This document shows positions 10,911-19,339 of a stretch of DNA of 64,000 nt, piece by piece. Origin of the DNA: Diplolepis rosae. Its lineage: Eukaryota > Arthropoda > Insecta > Hymenoptera > Diplolepididae. Both the position numbers and the translations under genes were made by a program. Each line of letters opens with the position of its first letter. The first letter of the stretch is position 1. The notes beneath the pieces were generated by a model that saw nothing but the letters and a program-made list of their open reading frames with translations, had not been told where the DNA came from and searched no databases. The stretch is taken from assembly GCA_030998225.1 (NCBI GenBank), contig JAPYXD010000717.1:2627501-2691500 (forward strand), given 5' to 3'.

Positions 10911-12496
10911 TGTGACGTCCTAGGGACATCACACAAATATTTAAAATAAATATTTTAAGCCTGAGCTTTCGCTCAATAGCTTGGGACCCTTTAGAAAAAG
11001 CTCCTTAACCTAGGGGAAATTATTTGTGAATTGTAAGGAATGGTTTTCCTAGTACTCCAACCAAGCTGGAGCTTAAAAGAAAAACCAGGAAGGTTTTTAG
11101 GAAGGAAAGGAGCAATCCGGTCCTCGTACAGGACTATGGACTCTCCTTGGAGGAAACAAAAACTATCGTTCGAGAAAAAAAATAGGCTAAATATAATTTT
11201 AACAATCAGAAGAAGGAAAGGTAGAGACAGCAACAATGTTTCGGCACTTACTTTTCTTTATTTTAAAGAAATATAATCCTTGATGAGAAGAATCCTCAGA
11301 AGCCTCAATTGAAGGTGGGCCGAAGTAAGGGCTGCAACTTGTGAAACCGGAACTGGTCGTACCGAAAGTTTCTTGAAAATAAAAATCAACCGCGAGGAAT
11401 AAAAACTGATGAAAACTTGAAATTTTGACCTTGTGAAAATAACCGTACAACCGAACAAAATAATTTGAAAGAAGAAAGTTAAAAGCTTTTTGATTCAAAA
11501 CTGTCTGACTGGAAGTCAGAGGAATGACTGACTAACTGAGAAATTTTTTGATTCTTTTAAAAAACTAATCCACGCCCTAATCTCCCTACTTTTCCATTTC
11601 CCAGCCCCTTGAAGGTGGTTAATTTCTATTGAGATTGGTTTAGAAAAATTTCTGAGTCTCTTATTCGGTTTTTTAAGAAACTCCTTATGGAAATTAGCCG
11701 CCCACGTACTCATGTGGTTGGTAAGTCCCATAAGTGCTTAAGTGCGGGGGAGTGTCTCATCTTTAAGTAGCTTTTGGCTCCCCTCAAAAGATGGCTCTTC
11801 AAGTACCTTTCCCATCTCCAACCGAGGCTTCTGATTCCTGTTTTTTAACAATAATTTCTAATACATATCATTTTGTTACTTAGACTTACATTGGGTAATT
11901 GTTTAAAGATAAACTCTAAATATTTTGTATAAGAAGTTAAATCAAATTTTACAATAATTTTCGTGTGTATAGCAACATCCTTTAGTTTAAATGTTTATAT
12001 TAAAAGAAATAAGTAATAATAAGAGGAGGTTATAGCATATAAACTTAGGCTTTGCGCATAAGATGATCAGTTAAGAAGGTTTACGGGCATTAAAAATTAA
12101 ATGGAATAATTTTATAATATAATATTTAATTAGGTCTTCGAGAGTAATCTTTCTTCTTTTAAAAAAATAACTTTCCCACGCGAGAAACATCTGTTTAATC
12201 TAGTTAAAGTGCTGTACGACAATTGGTCCTGGGAAAGTTTATATTAGAAGGGTTGAAGAAATCTGGAAATCTGTTCTTCTTTCATTTTTATTACTTTTTT
12301 CCATTAAGTTCTTCAATTCTTCTGAATTTGTAAATATTCTATATGCCGTCTGTCGCGGAAGAAAGCTATTGCCTTAAGAGGGACTGATATGGCGTCAAAG
12401 TGGGGCCATGTGTACGGCGCGCGGCAAACGTTTTTAAACTCAAAGAAAATCAAAGGGTAAAAAAAACAGCTGGTGTTAGAAAGGGTGGACGTGACA
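10911..12496 (-). repeat. 3' LTR of the env-bearing gypsy element
   Basis: 1,586 bp, with TG...CA ends and a 10-bp imperfect terminal inverted repeat. It matches 24,551-26,135 almost base for base. Several short open frames on both strands occur in both LTR copies, but they overlap each other and show no domain signal, so I do not call genes. Minus-strand AATAAA (about 11,258-11,263) and GTAAGT signals are present, as in the 5' copy. Confidence 0.92.
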
Positions 12497-12506
12497 CCCC
12501 CATCCT
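12497..12506 (-). promoter_or_regulatory. Polypurine tract
   Basis: On the element's strand, AAGGATGGGG directly abuts the 3' LTR, the expected place for the plus-strand primer of reverse transcription. One T interrupts the purines. Confidence 0.6.
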
Positions 12507-12695
12507 TAAACGGTTGCTAGGTGCTAAAAGCACTAGCAATCGTCTCCCTGTGCTGAAATAAGCATCTATTTGCAATTTATGCGATAAATGGAATTTGGAG
12601 AAGTTAAGTGGTTTGCGGACAGGATTTGTTGAAAGGCGGATACGTGTCTCGCCGACGGAAGACCTGATACATAATCCAAGTGGCTAGCCAGTTTA
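12507..12695. other. Short 3' untranslated segment between env stop and polypurine tract
   Basis: About 190 bases with no ORF or repeat that I recognise. Confidence 0.4.
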
Positions 12696-14657
12696 TTAAC
12701 TTAAGTTGAAGAATGATGTGGAACACGTTGCTTTCTTTTCCTCCTTTACTTGAATTGTATCATTTTTAATCCTTCTTGTTGCTGGTTTTGGTGTAGGTGG
12801 TCTTGTTGTTTCGCCCAGCTCGATCGTTTCGACTGTTGGTCTTGGAGTGGGTTTTGCTAAATGGAGGAGTAAATGAGATACCGAACTCCACAAGGCACCT
12901 AATAAGTGTATGGACCATCCATAAACAGAATGTAGTGCATAACCCTGGATGATGATGTCGACGACGGCCTTGATGAGGTGTATGATCATCATTATGGCGA
13001 TTATTCCGGCGCTTACGGTGCCGAAGGTCAAAAAACGGGACCACATCCGATCCCATGTGCTGTCGACTAATTTTTCTATTGCATCTTCGTTTAGGAGTTT
13101 GAGGATGCTTCCTTCACTGTCGGTTAGTTGGTGTCCTTGCATTTCACGGGCCACATCGTTTAGGACTGCTGGTCGTTCTATTGGAAACATGATCCGTTCC
13201 CGTAGCTGTTCTATTTCTTGTTCAGAATAGATTCCGTTAGTTGCTAATTCGGAAGGGTTAGTGTACTTCCAGGTTGGTTTAGTCATAGGTTTGACGACTA
13301 AAGGTGCTTCGGCCTCTGTTGGAAGTGGTAAAATTTTGTACCACTGTTTTCCGACGTAGTAGTATGATGGTAAGAGTCTATTGCAAGGAACTTCGGTTCC
13401 TTTGGATTTTAAGATGCGTGTCCTTGGCGTAAGGAAAAAGGTTTTGTTATTCCTGGTCACCTGTAGTTCAGCGTAGCATGTTTTGCCATGTTCCATCTTC
13501 ACACTGACGGGGACACACTTGATAATATGTACCACTTCCCCGGCAACGACGGCCATGTATCCTGGTCCTTTCATAAGATCGAAAGCAAATTCGTCTGGAG
13601 CCTGTGTTGCAATGGAAAGGGAGTTTTTAATCGTTTGTCTCTCTAAATTACATTTCTGGAAAATAACATCTCTATATAGGAGTTTTATCTGCGCTCGTAT
13701 ATGTTTCTCAACATATACGAATTTAGAGTTTACGTAAGCAAAAATGTCAAGATTGGAAACAGATACTTTTTTTGCTATTGCAAAGCTTTCACCGTATGTC
13801 GTTTCGAAGATTAGCAGTTTAGGGTGCTCTGTTTTGATAAGGCTATAACCACAAGCTGTTTCTTTCCCTTTAGAGGCTAGTGCAAATGTAATATCCTGGG
13901 TTGAAAGAGAGTAAACTACTTGATTTTGAATATTGTCATTATCGACCATCTTATTCGCATAACCCTCGTATAATACGCTATACCTATTGAACTTACAATT
14001 ATCGATTGGTATGGGATCCCAGAAGGTATATCCTCCTTCTGAGTCGATGCAGCTACCTTCGGAGAGGGAACATGCTGTACCGGAGCGCAAATGAATAGCG
14101 TTTGAATTCAATTTGATCCTACCTTCTTGTTCCGTTAGTGTTATTTTAACCGTTCCTTGAACTATTACAGATTCCCAAGTTCCGAATGGGTCACTATAAG
14201 CAGCTCCGTTACATCTTCCGTCTCCGTTAACATAACCGGCAAAAAGTACTGCGTGTCTAGCTGTATGATTTGCACGAAGTCCGTGTATTACATGGGAGTT
14301 GGTTATTTGAAAAATTCCTGTCCTATGCGCAATTTTACATGCTTCCCTACTTACTTCTAATACATACTCGTTTTCGCCGTTTGCAACTATTGATACATGA
14401 GAGTGCATACCACAATAGTAAATAGTGCGGTGTACCTCTATTTTACATTGGATAACCTGTGCTTCGCTATATTCATTAATTTGCAATAGCTGGACATATT
14501 TTCTTGTAACATTAATTGCAGGTTCCTGGAGTTCGCATTCGCCGACTTCTCGTAAAGATAGCGTGGTGACATTCAATTGGCGGGATCCGCAATCATACCC
14601 TATAAATCCTATAACTTTTGATGGCACAAATGAAAGTAAAAGGAGTACTCGAAACAT
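12696..14657 (-). CDS. env: Envelope-like glycoprotein, chuvirus glycoprotein type
   Basis: The 653-residue protein starts at an ATG directly after a splice acceptor. Residues 1-17 look like a signal peptide. The mature N-terminus has GYDCGS, followed by a Cys-rich ectodomain with the block CGMHSH at 82-87 and DPFGTW at 156-161. Several N-glycosylation sequons (NVT, NHT, NKT) are present. A hydrophobic segment at about 543-562 suits a transmembrane anchor; a second weakly hydrophobic stretch and a Pro/Thr-rich tail follow. The Cys pattern and these blocks resemble glycoproteins of Chuviridae and their insect endogenous copies, not the baculovirus F-like env of classical errantiviruses. In the family this is a virion surface fusion protein; here that is inference. 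The ORF is unbroken. Confidence 0.7.
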   Translation of the reverse strand: MFRVLLLLSFVPSKVIGFIGYDCGSRQLNVTTLSLREVGECELQEPAINVTRKYVQLLQINEYSEAQVIQCKIEVHRTIYYCGMHSHVSIVANGENEYVLEVSREACKIAHRTGIFQITNSHVIHGLRANHTARHAVLFAGYVNGDGRCNGAAYSDPFGTWESVIVQGTVKITLTEQEGRIKLNSNAIHLRSGTACSLSEGSCIDSEGGYTFWDPIPIDNCKFNRYSVLYEGYANKMVDNDNIQNQVVYSLSTQDITFALASKGKETACGYSLIKTEHPKLLIFETTYGESFAIAKKVSVSNLDIFAYVNSKFVYVEKHIRAQIKLLYRDVIFQKCNLERQTIKNSLSIATQAPDEFAFDLMKGPGYMAVVAGEVVHIIKCVPVSVKMEHGKTCYAELQVTRNNKTFFLTPRTRILKSKGTEVPCNRLLPSYYYVGKQWYKILPLPTEAEAPLVVKPMTKPTWKYTNPSELATNGIYSEQEIEQLRERIMFPIERPAVLNDVAREMQGHQLTDSEGSILKLLNEDAIEKLVDSTWDRMWSRFLTFGTVSAGIIAIMMIIHLIKAVVDIIIQGYALHSVYGWSIHLLGALWSSVSHLLLHLAKPTPRPTVETIELGETTRPPTPKPATRRIKNDTIQVKEEKKATCSTSFFNLS

Positions 14658-14675
14658 CTGTAATCAGAAATGAAT
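14658..14675 (-). promoter_or_regulatory. 3' splice site abutting the env start codon
   Basis: On the minus strand a pyrimidine-rich stretch, TTCATTTCTGATTACAG, ends exactly one base before the env ATG. It is a strong acceptor consensus and implies env is made from a spliced subgenomic RNA, as in errantiviruses and retroviruses. Confidence 0.65.
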
Positions 14676-14766
14676 GTTAATCTCAGGGTTTTTTTTAATT
14701 TTTTTTTTATATGCTTCCCGAACTATAAACAGTATAAAGAGATGTTAAAGGACTATTTTGCTTTGG

Positions 14767-17700
14767 TTATTCATCGTCTGTATCTTTAGGTGCTTGCTTC
14801 TTTACTTTAGGCTCATGATTTATATGCGAAATTCTAAGTCTATTGGCATGAACAATTTTACTTCCTTTACTTGTTTGTATTTTAATATTGTTTTTGTTTA
14901 ATATTTCAAGTATTTTGTGGGGCCCCGTGTAGTGGTGTCCGAACTTTCCGGGCTTCGGGCCTGATAGAAGAAATACATAATCTCCAGTGTGAAAGTTTTT
15001 AGGATTAATGGACCTATCATAATATTTCTTAGAGCGAAATTTGGATGAAACAAGGTTATCATACGCTAACTTCTGTATCCCATTTAGTCTTGTTACTAGA
15101 TCTACCATATAACCTTTATACGTGGGCACAACATCCCCTTCTCTTAAAGGATCGCTAGACGGCAAGCGAGCTAAACGACCGAATATGACCTCATACGGAG
15201 TATGTTTAGTACTTTCGTGGGTACATGTATTGTAACTCAACATTGCTATGTCTAACCAGTCATCCCATTCATTGTCTTTATCGGTATACTGTTTAAGGAA
15301 TTCGCTTAAGGTATGGTGAGAACGCTCGAGAGAACCGTTTGATTGGGGATGAAAGGCGGTAGTTTTTAGTTTTTTTATTCGAAACCTTTTCGCGACTCTG
15401 GTCATTAAATTGCTGAGGAAGTTCTGGCCTTGATCTGTCAATATAACTTTTGGTGCTCCAAAAACGCAAATAAATTTCTTTATGAAAGCGTCCGCAATAG
15501 TGGTTGATAAGGTATTTGATAGGGGTACCGCTAAACAGAATTTCGAAAGCTGGTCTTGGATAGTTAATATGTATTCGTTTCCGTTTTTTGTTGGTTTAAG
15601 GGGACCTACTATATCCATCGCAATTTTCTCTAAAGCTATCCCGGGTGTGTCGGTGATAATCATAGGCTGTTTGGTTTTTAGTCTAACAAGTTTTTTTAGT
15701 TGACATTCTAAGCATTGCTGAATTCTTCTGCGAACGTCTTCTTTAAGATTCTCCCAATAATATTTTTGTTTAATTCTATTATAAGTTTTAGAGACCCCCT
15801 TGTGACCGCCTACAGGTGATTTGTGAGATTCGTAAAAAATTTCTTCGCGTTTTCCTGATGGCACATATGTTAATGTTCCTGTGCATATCAATATCTTTAT
15901 TTGAGTATTTGAAAATGCCAAATCGATAAGGTTAAGAACCTCAGACCAATTTAAGTTTTCAATGACCTTACTTTTTGCTATGCTCACCTCTTTTTGATTC
16001 AGTTTTAGTAACAGGTCTCGAAGGACTTTTAATGTTTCAAAAATATTTGCTTTAATATTACTCATTGACTCTGGAGTTTCTCCACGTATGCAGAGTGAGA
16101 ATTGGTGTCTGTTATTTCCTTTTTTGGTTTCTTTTACTTCACCTACAGTCGTTGATTGGTTAGGGCTAATCGTGTTGAATTCTAATAATTTTCTTGTGCC
16201 TTCGTCGCAAGGAAGTCCGTTGTTTGTTATGAAATATGCTATATTATCGGTTCGATATTGGATTGCTTCCCTTGTTTCCACGATCTGTCGTCTGTAGCTT
16301 GTGTGTGATACGTTATCCGCTGATTCTAATGATGCAATCGATGTTGAAGGTACTGGTATAATGTGTGGCGTTATTGTTTGATTTTTATTTCTAGCGTCTT
16401 TTTGTTCTTTCGTGGATCTTTTTCGTGAATTTTGTTCAACTGGGTTTGAATTTACGGTGGATGGAAACATACGTGCTTCACCCTCTTCATCTCCGGATTC
16501 TGTATCGCTTTCGAAGTAATTTAGGTTTTTATTAATATTTCGTTTAGGGTAACGCTGTGATGGTTCTTCGGGTAATGGTTCACTTTGGTGATTATTTCCT
16601 TTAGTTTTTGGATCGGTAATTATTTCCTTAGCTCTTAAGTGGATGGGGTTTTTGTCAGTGAATAAATCGTTAACGGGTTTTTCTTTTTTCTTTTGAGCTC
16701 TGGTGATGGCGCAAACTGATATTGGTTCCGTTGGATTTATTGATAGAGCATCAGCGTTTGAGTTTAGTTTTCCTGGCTTATAAACTATAGTATAATCGTA
16801 CTCAGATAACTTAAATCTCCATTTCTGAATTCTAATGTTCAAATCTGCGGTTTTAAACCATACTAAAGGTTGATGGTCAGTTATTATGGTGAATTTCCTA
16901 CCATAAACGTAAGATCTAAAGCTGTTGACACTATGTAGGACTGCAAGTGCTTCCTTTTCGTAGACCTCATACTTAAGTTCAGGTCCGCGTAAAACTCGAG
17001 AAGTATAGGCGATGGGGCGATCCTTCCCAATTTCACCTTGGGAGAGAACCCCACCTATTGCATATCCAGAGGCATCTGTAGTGACATTAAAGGGTTTAGT
17101 GAAGTCAGGAAATTGCAACAAAGGGGCGTTGCATAGGAAGGTCTTTAATGTATTAAATGAATCTTCAGCTTTTTCATTCCATTCAAATGGCATCTCTTTT
17201 TGTAGGAGTTTAGTAAGTGGTTTTGCAATTTGTGCAAAGTTTTTAATGAAACGACGATAGTATCCGGCCAGTCCGAGAAATTGTCTCACATTTTTTACAT
17301 CTTTGGGCTGCGGAAAGTCTTTCACTGCCTCCACCTTTTTAGGATCTGGACTGAGTCCCTTTTCGCTTAACATATGTCCGAGATAATTAACCTTCCGACG
17401 TAGAAATTCGCACTTGTCGATTTGTAATTTTAATCCAGCTAATCGGAGTCTTTCTACTAATAACTTGAATTTATGCTCGTGTTCTTCTAAACTATTTGCG
17501 TAAATTACTATGTCATCCAGGTATACAAAAAGTATAACTCCCTGGAGTCCTCGCAAAAGATTATCCATAAGACGCTGAAACGTTCCAGGAGCGTTTTTCA
17601 ATCCAAAAGGCATTCTGCAAAATTCATAGTGTCCGTATGGAGTGCTAAATGCAGTTTTGTGCGCATCACGGGGATCCATTCTTATTTGATGGAAACCTGA

Positions 17701-18117
17701 AGCTAAATCTAAAACTGTATAATATTTTGCGCTTCCTACTTGATCAAGGATTTCTGTTATATTAGGTAGGGGATATGCATCATTTATGGTTTTCTCGTTG
17801 AGAGCTCGGAAGTCTAAAACCATACGCCATCTGGGCCTTCCTTGTGAATCTGGCTTCTTCTTGACTATCCACACAGGGGTATTGTATTGAGAGTGAGAAG
17901 GTTTAATTATTCCTGCGTTTAAAAGTTCTTCTACCTGTCTGTTTATTTCGTCTTTAAGTGCGTGCGGGAATTTATATTGCCTACCCTTAGTTGGTTCATC
18001 ATCGGTTGTTGGTATCCTATGCATAACCAGATCGGTTCCTAGCAGTTCATCTCCTGGCAAAAAGAAACGGTCCCTATTTTCCCTAGCTATTTTTAGAACG
18101 TGATTTTTCAATGTCAT
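14767..18117 (-). CDS. pol: Pol polyprotein: reverse transcriptase, RNase H, integrase
   Basis: 1,116 residues from an ATG that overlaps pro by 35 nt in the +1 frame. Reverse transcriptase: VLDLASGF (Asp 137) and FVYLDDIV (Asp 201/202). RNase H: Asp 348, Glu 389, Asp 414, Asp 456. A long, partly acidic linker at about 460-670 is followed by a degenerate macrodomain-like segment at about 615-750. Integrase: zinc-binding His 765, His 772, Cys 802, Cys 805, then a D-x59-D-x35-E triad (Asp 835, Asp 895, Glu 931). The C-terminus has a GPHKI-type integrase tail. Every catalytic residue is present and the frame is open, so the enzyme may be functional. It is of Ty3/gypsy type, closest in look to the 17.6/297 group. 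Confidence 0.93.
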   Translation of the reverse strand: MTLKNHVLKIARENRDRFFLPGDELLGTDLVMHRIPTTDDEPTKGRQYKFPHALKDEINRQVEELLNAGIIKPSHSQYNTPVWIVKKKPDSQGRPRWRMVLDFRALNEKTINDAYPLPNITEILDQVGSAKYYTVLDLASGFHQIRMDPRDAHKTAFSTPYGHYEFCRMPFGLKNAPGTFQRLMDNLLRGLQGVILFVYLDDIVIYANSLEEHEHKFKLLVERLRLAGLKLQIDKCEFLRRKVNYLGHMLSEKGLSPDPKKVEAVKDFPQPKDVKNVRQFLGLAGYYRRFIKNFAQIAKPLTKLLQKEMPFEWNEKAEDSFNTLKTFLCNAPLLQFPDFTKPFNVTTDASGYAIGGVLSQGEIGKDRPIAYTSRVLRGPELKYEVYEKEALAVLHSVNSFRSYVYGRKFTIITDHQPLVWFKTADLNIRIQKWRFKLSEYDYTIVYKPGKLNSNADALSINPTEPISVCAITRAQKKKEKPVNDLFTDKNPIHLRAKEIITDPKTKGNNHQSEPLPEEPSQRYPKRNINKNLNYFESDTESGDEEGEARMFPSTVNSNPVEQNSRKRSTKEQKDARNKNQTITPHIIPVPSTSIASLESADNVSHTSYRRQIVETREAIQYRTDNIAYFITNNGLPCDEGTRKLLEFNTISPNQSTTVGEVKETKKGNNRHQFSLCIRGETPESMSNIKANIFETLKVLRDLLLKLNQKEVSIAKSKVIENLNWSEVLNLIDLAFSNTQIKILICTGTLTYVPSGKREEIFYESHKSPVGGHKGVSKTYNRIKQKYYWENLKEDVRRRIQQCLECQLKKLVRLKTKQPMIITDTPGIALEKIAMDIVGPLKPTKNGNEYILTIQDQLSKFCLAVPLSNTLSTTIADAFIKKFICVFGAPKVILTDQGQNFLSNLMTRVAKRFRIKKLKTTAFHPQSNGSLERSHHTLSEFLKQYTDKDNEWDDWLDIAMLSYNTCTHESTKHTPYEVIFGRLARLPSSDPLREGDVVPTYKGYMVDLVTRLNGIQKLAYDNLVSSKFRSKKYYDRSINPKNFHTGDYVFLLSGPKPGKFGHHYTGPHKILEILNKNNIKIQTSKGSKIVHANRLRISHINHEPKVKKQAPKDTDDE

Positions 18118-19339
18118 CTAAATGATCTGTGTGCAAAAGATCTTCCAAAGTGGTGGTTTCAACATTAAAAACTGAAATTGAATCGACCCTGGGTTCGTAT
18201 TCTTGCAGGTCCTGTTTTGTCTCGTCTTCGTTGAAGAAATTTTGTATGTTGAGGTCGTCGAAGGTCGCGATTTGTGAGTGGTACCAATTGTATTTTTCTC
18301 CGATGCTGAAAGTATCCTCATATTCTTCGTTTAGGTTTACATCCTCGTCTTCTAAGAGACTTTCAGTTTCATCCATCACAGAGTTTGCTTCTACTTTAAG
18401 GGATGTAGTTGAAAAGCTACTGCTCATACCTTCACTACCAGTGGTGTTTTTAGTATAGTTTATATAATCCAACGTTGGCATTGGGATTTTTAATTGAACA
18501 GGATTCATAGTACTAATTTCACTATTGAGAGAAAACATAGCGACATGATCTTCTGTTTCTAATATATTTTTTTCAAAATCCAGAACAGATTGAGCCTGTT
18601 GGAGATACTCTGTCCCTAGAATTCCTGTGCCTGGTATGTTGACGTTATCTGGGATCACTTGAAAGGTGATCTCGATGTCAAAAAGTTTGATTTTAATATT
18701 ACCTAATGATGGTATAAGTTCGGAGCCTAGTCCTTTTAGTAGTGCGCGTTCGCTCGTATCTATAAGACTTGCAGACGGTAAGGAGCATTTTTTAATTAAA
18801 TTAGGCTCTGAACCAGTATCAACTAGAAAGAACTCTGATGTGTTTGTAAAAGGGTTAAAAATTTTAATGAAGGGTACATGCTTATATCCTCCTTCGATTC
18901 CTACGTTAGCTACCTGAGGATTTCCATTATGAGGTTCTAAATATTCTTGTTTAAATTCTAAGCTTATGTTATCTAGCTTAAATAGCCTATTCTTGAAGTC
19001 TATTTTCGATTTAGTTTCAACGAAGAATTCTGATCCGAGAATTCCATCATGTGTTATACGCAGTGAGTCTGGTACAACTAAAAATTCAACTATGAAATTT
19101 GCGATTTTAACTTGAATTGTTCCGACTGTTGCTAAAGGTGTTCCATCTATACCTTTGATTACCGACAACTTTGAGGTTTTAATTAACTTGTGGTTTGGAA
19201 CTGCTCTCAGTTTTATAAGGTTAGCTTCTGAACCAGTGTCCAACATTAAAGCTATTGATGGTCTGTTCGGTGACAATTTAATCGTTATATAGGGGATTAT
19301 TTTCATATAATTGTGTGATTTTACGGAAGCAATTCGCAC
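18083..19339 (-). CDS. pro: Protease ORF with two tandem retropepsin domains
   Basis: Frame of 418 codons from a GTG at 19,339. It overlaps the gag end by 19 nt in the -1 frame, so it is probably reached by ribosomal frameshifting; I found no canonical slippery heptamer. It contains two related retropepsin cores. The first has LMLDTGSEANLIK (DTG at 34-36) with GILGSEFF at about 99-106. The second has FLVDTGSEPNLIK (174-176) with GILGTEYL at about 239-246. Both keep the catalytic Asp. Retroelement proteases normally have one domain and work as homodimers, so a tandem pair could fold as one pseudo-dimer. The last 150 residues are acidic and unassigned. The ORF is intact. Confidence 0.8.
   Translation of the reverse strand: MRIASVKSHNYMKIIPYITIKLSPNRPSIALMLDTGSEANLIKLRAVPNHKLIKTSKLSVIKGIDGTPLATVGTIQVKIANFIVEFLVVPDSLRITHDGILGSEFFVETKSKIDFKNRLFKLDNISLEFKQEYLEPHNGNPQVANVGIEGGYKHVPFIKIFNPFTNTSEFFLVDTGSEPNLIKKCSLPSASLIDTSERALLKGLGSELIPSLGNIKIKLFDIEITFQVIPDNVNIPGTGILGTEYLQQAQSVLDFEKNILETEDHVAMFSLNSEISTMNPVQLKIPMPTLDYINYTKNTTGSEGMSSSFSTTSLKVEANSVMDETESLLEDEDVNLNEEYEDTFSIGEKYNWYHSQIATFDDLNIQNFFNEDETKQDLQEYEPRVDSISVFNVETTTLEDLLHTDHLDDIEKSRSKNS

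Noticed and set aside
10991..11731. Short ORFs inside both LTRs (also 24,631-25,371)
   Set aside because: They overlap each other on both strands, are identical only because the LTRs are, and show no domain or start context.
12696..14657. Independent chuvirus insertion (viral element integrated on its own)
   Set aside because: The gene sits between pol and the polypurine tract within the TCTT-flanked LTR element and has its own splice acceptor, so it is that element's env.
19321..19339. Canonical -1 frameshift heptamer at the gag/pro overlap
   Set aside because: The frames are related by -1, but no X-XXY-YYZ heptamer is present in the overlap; the mechanism is left open.
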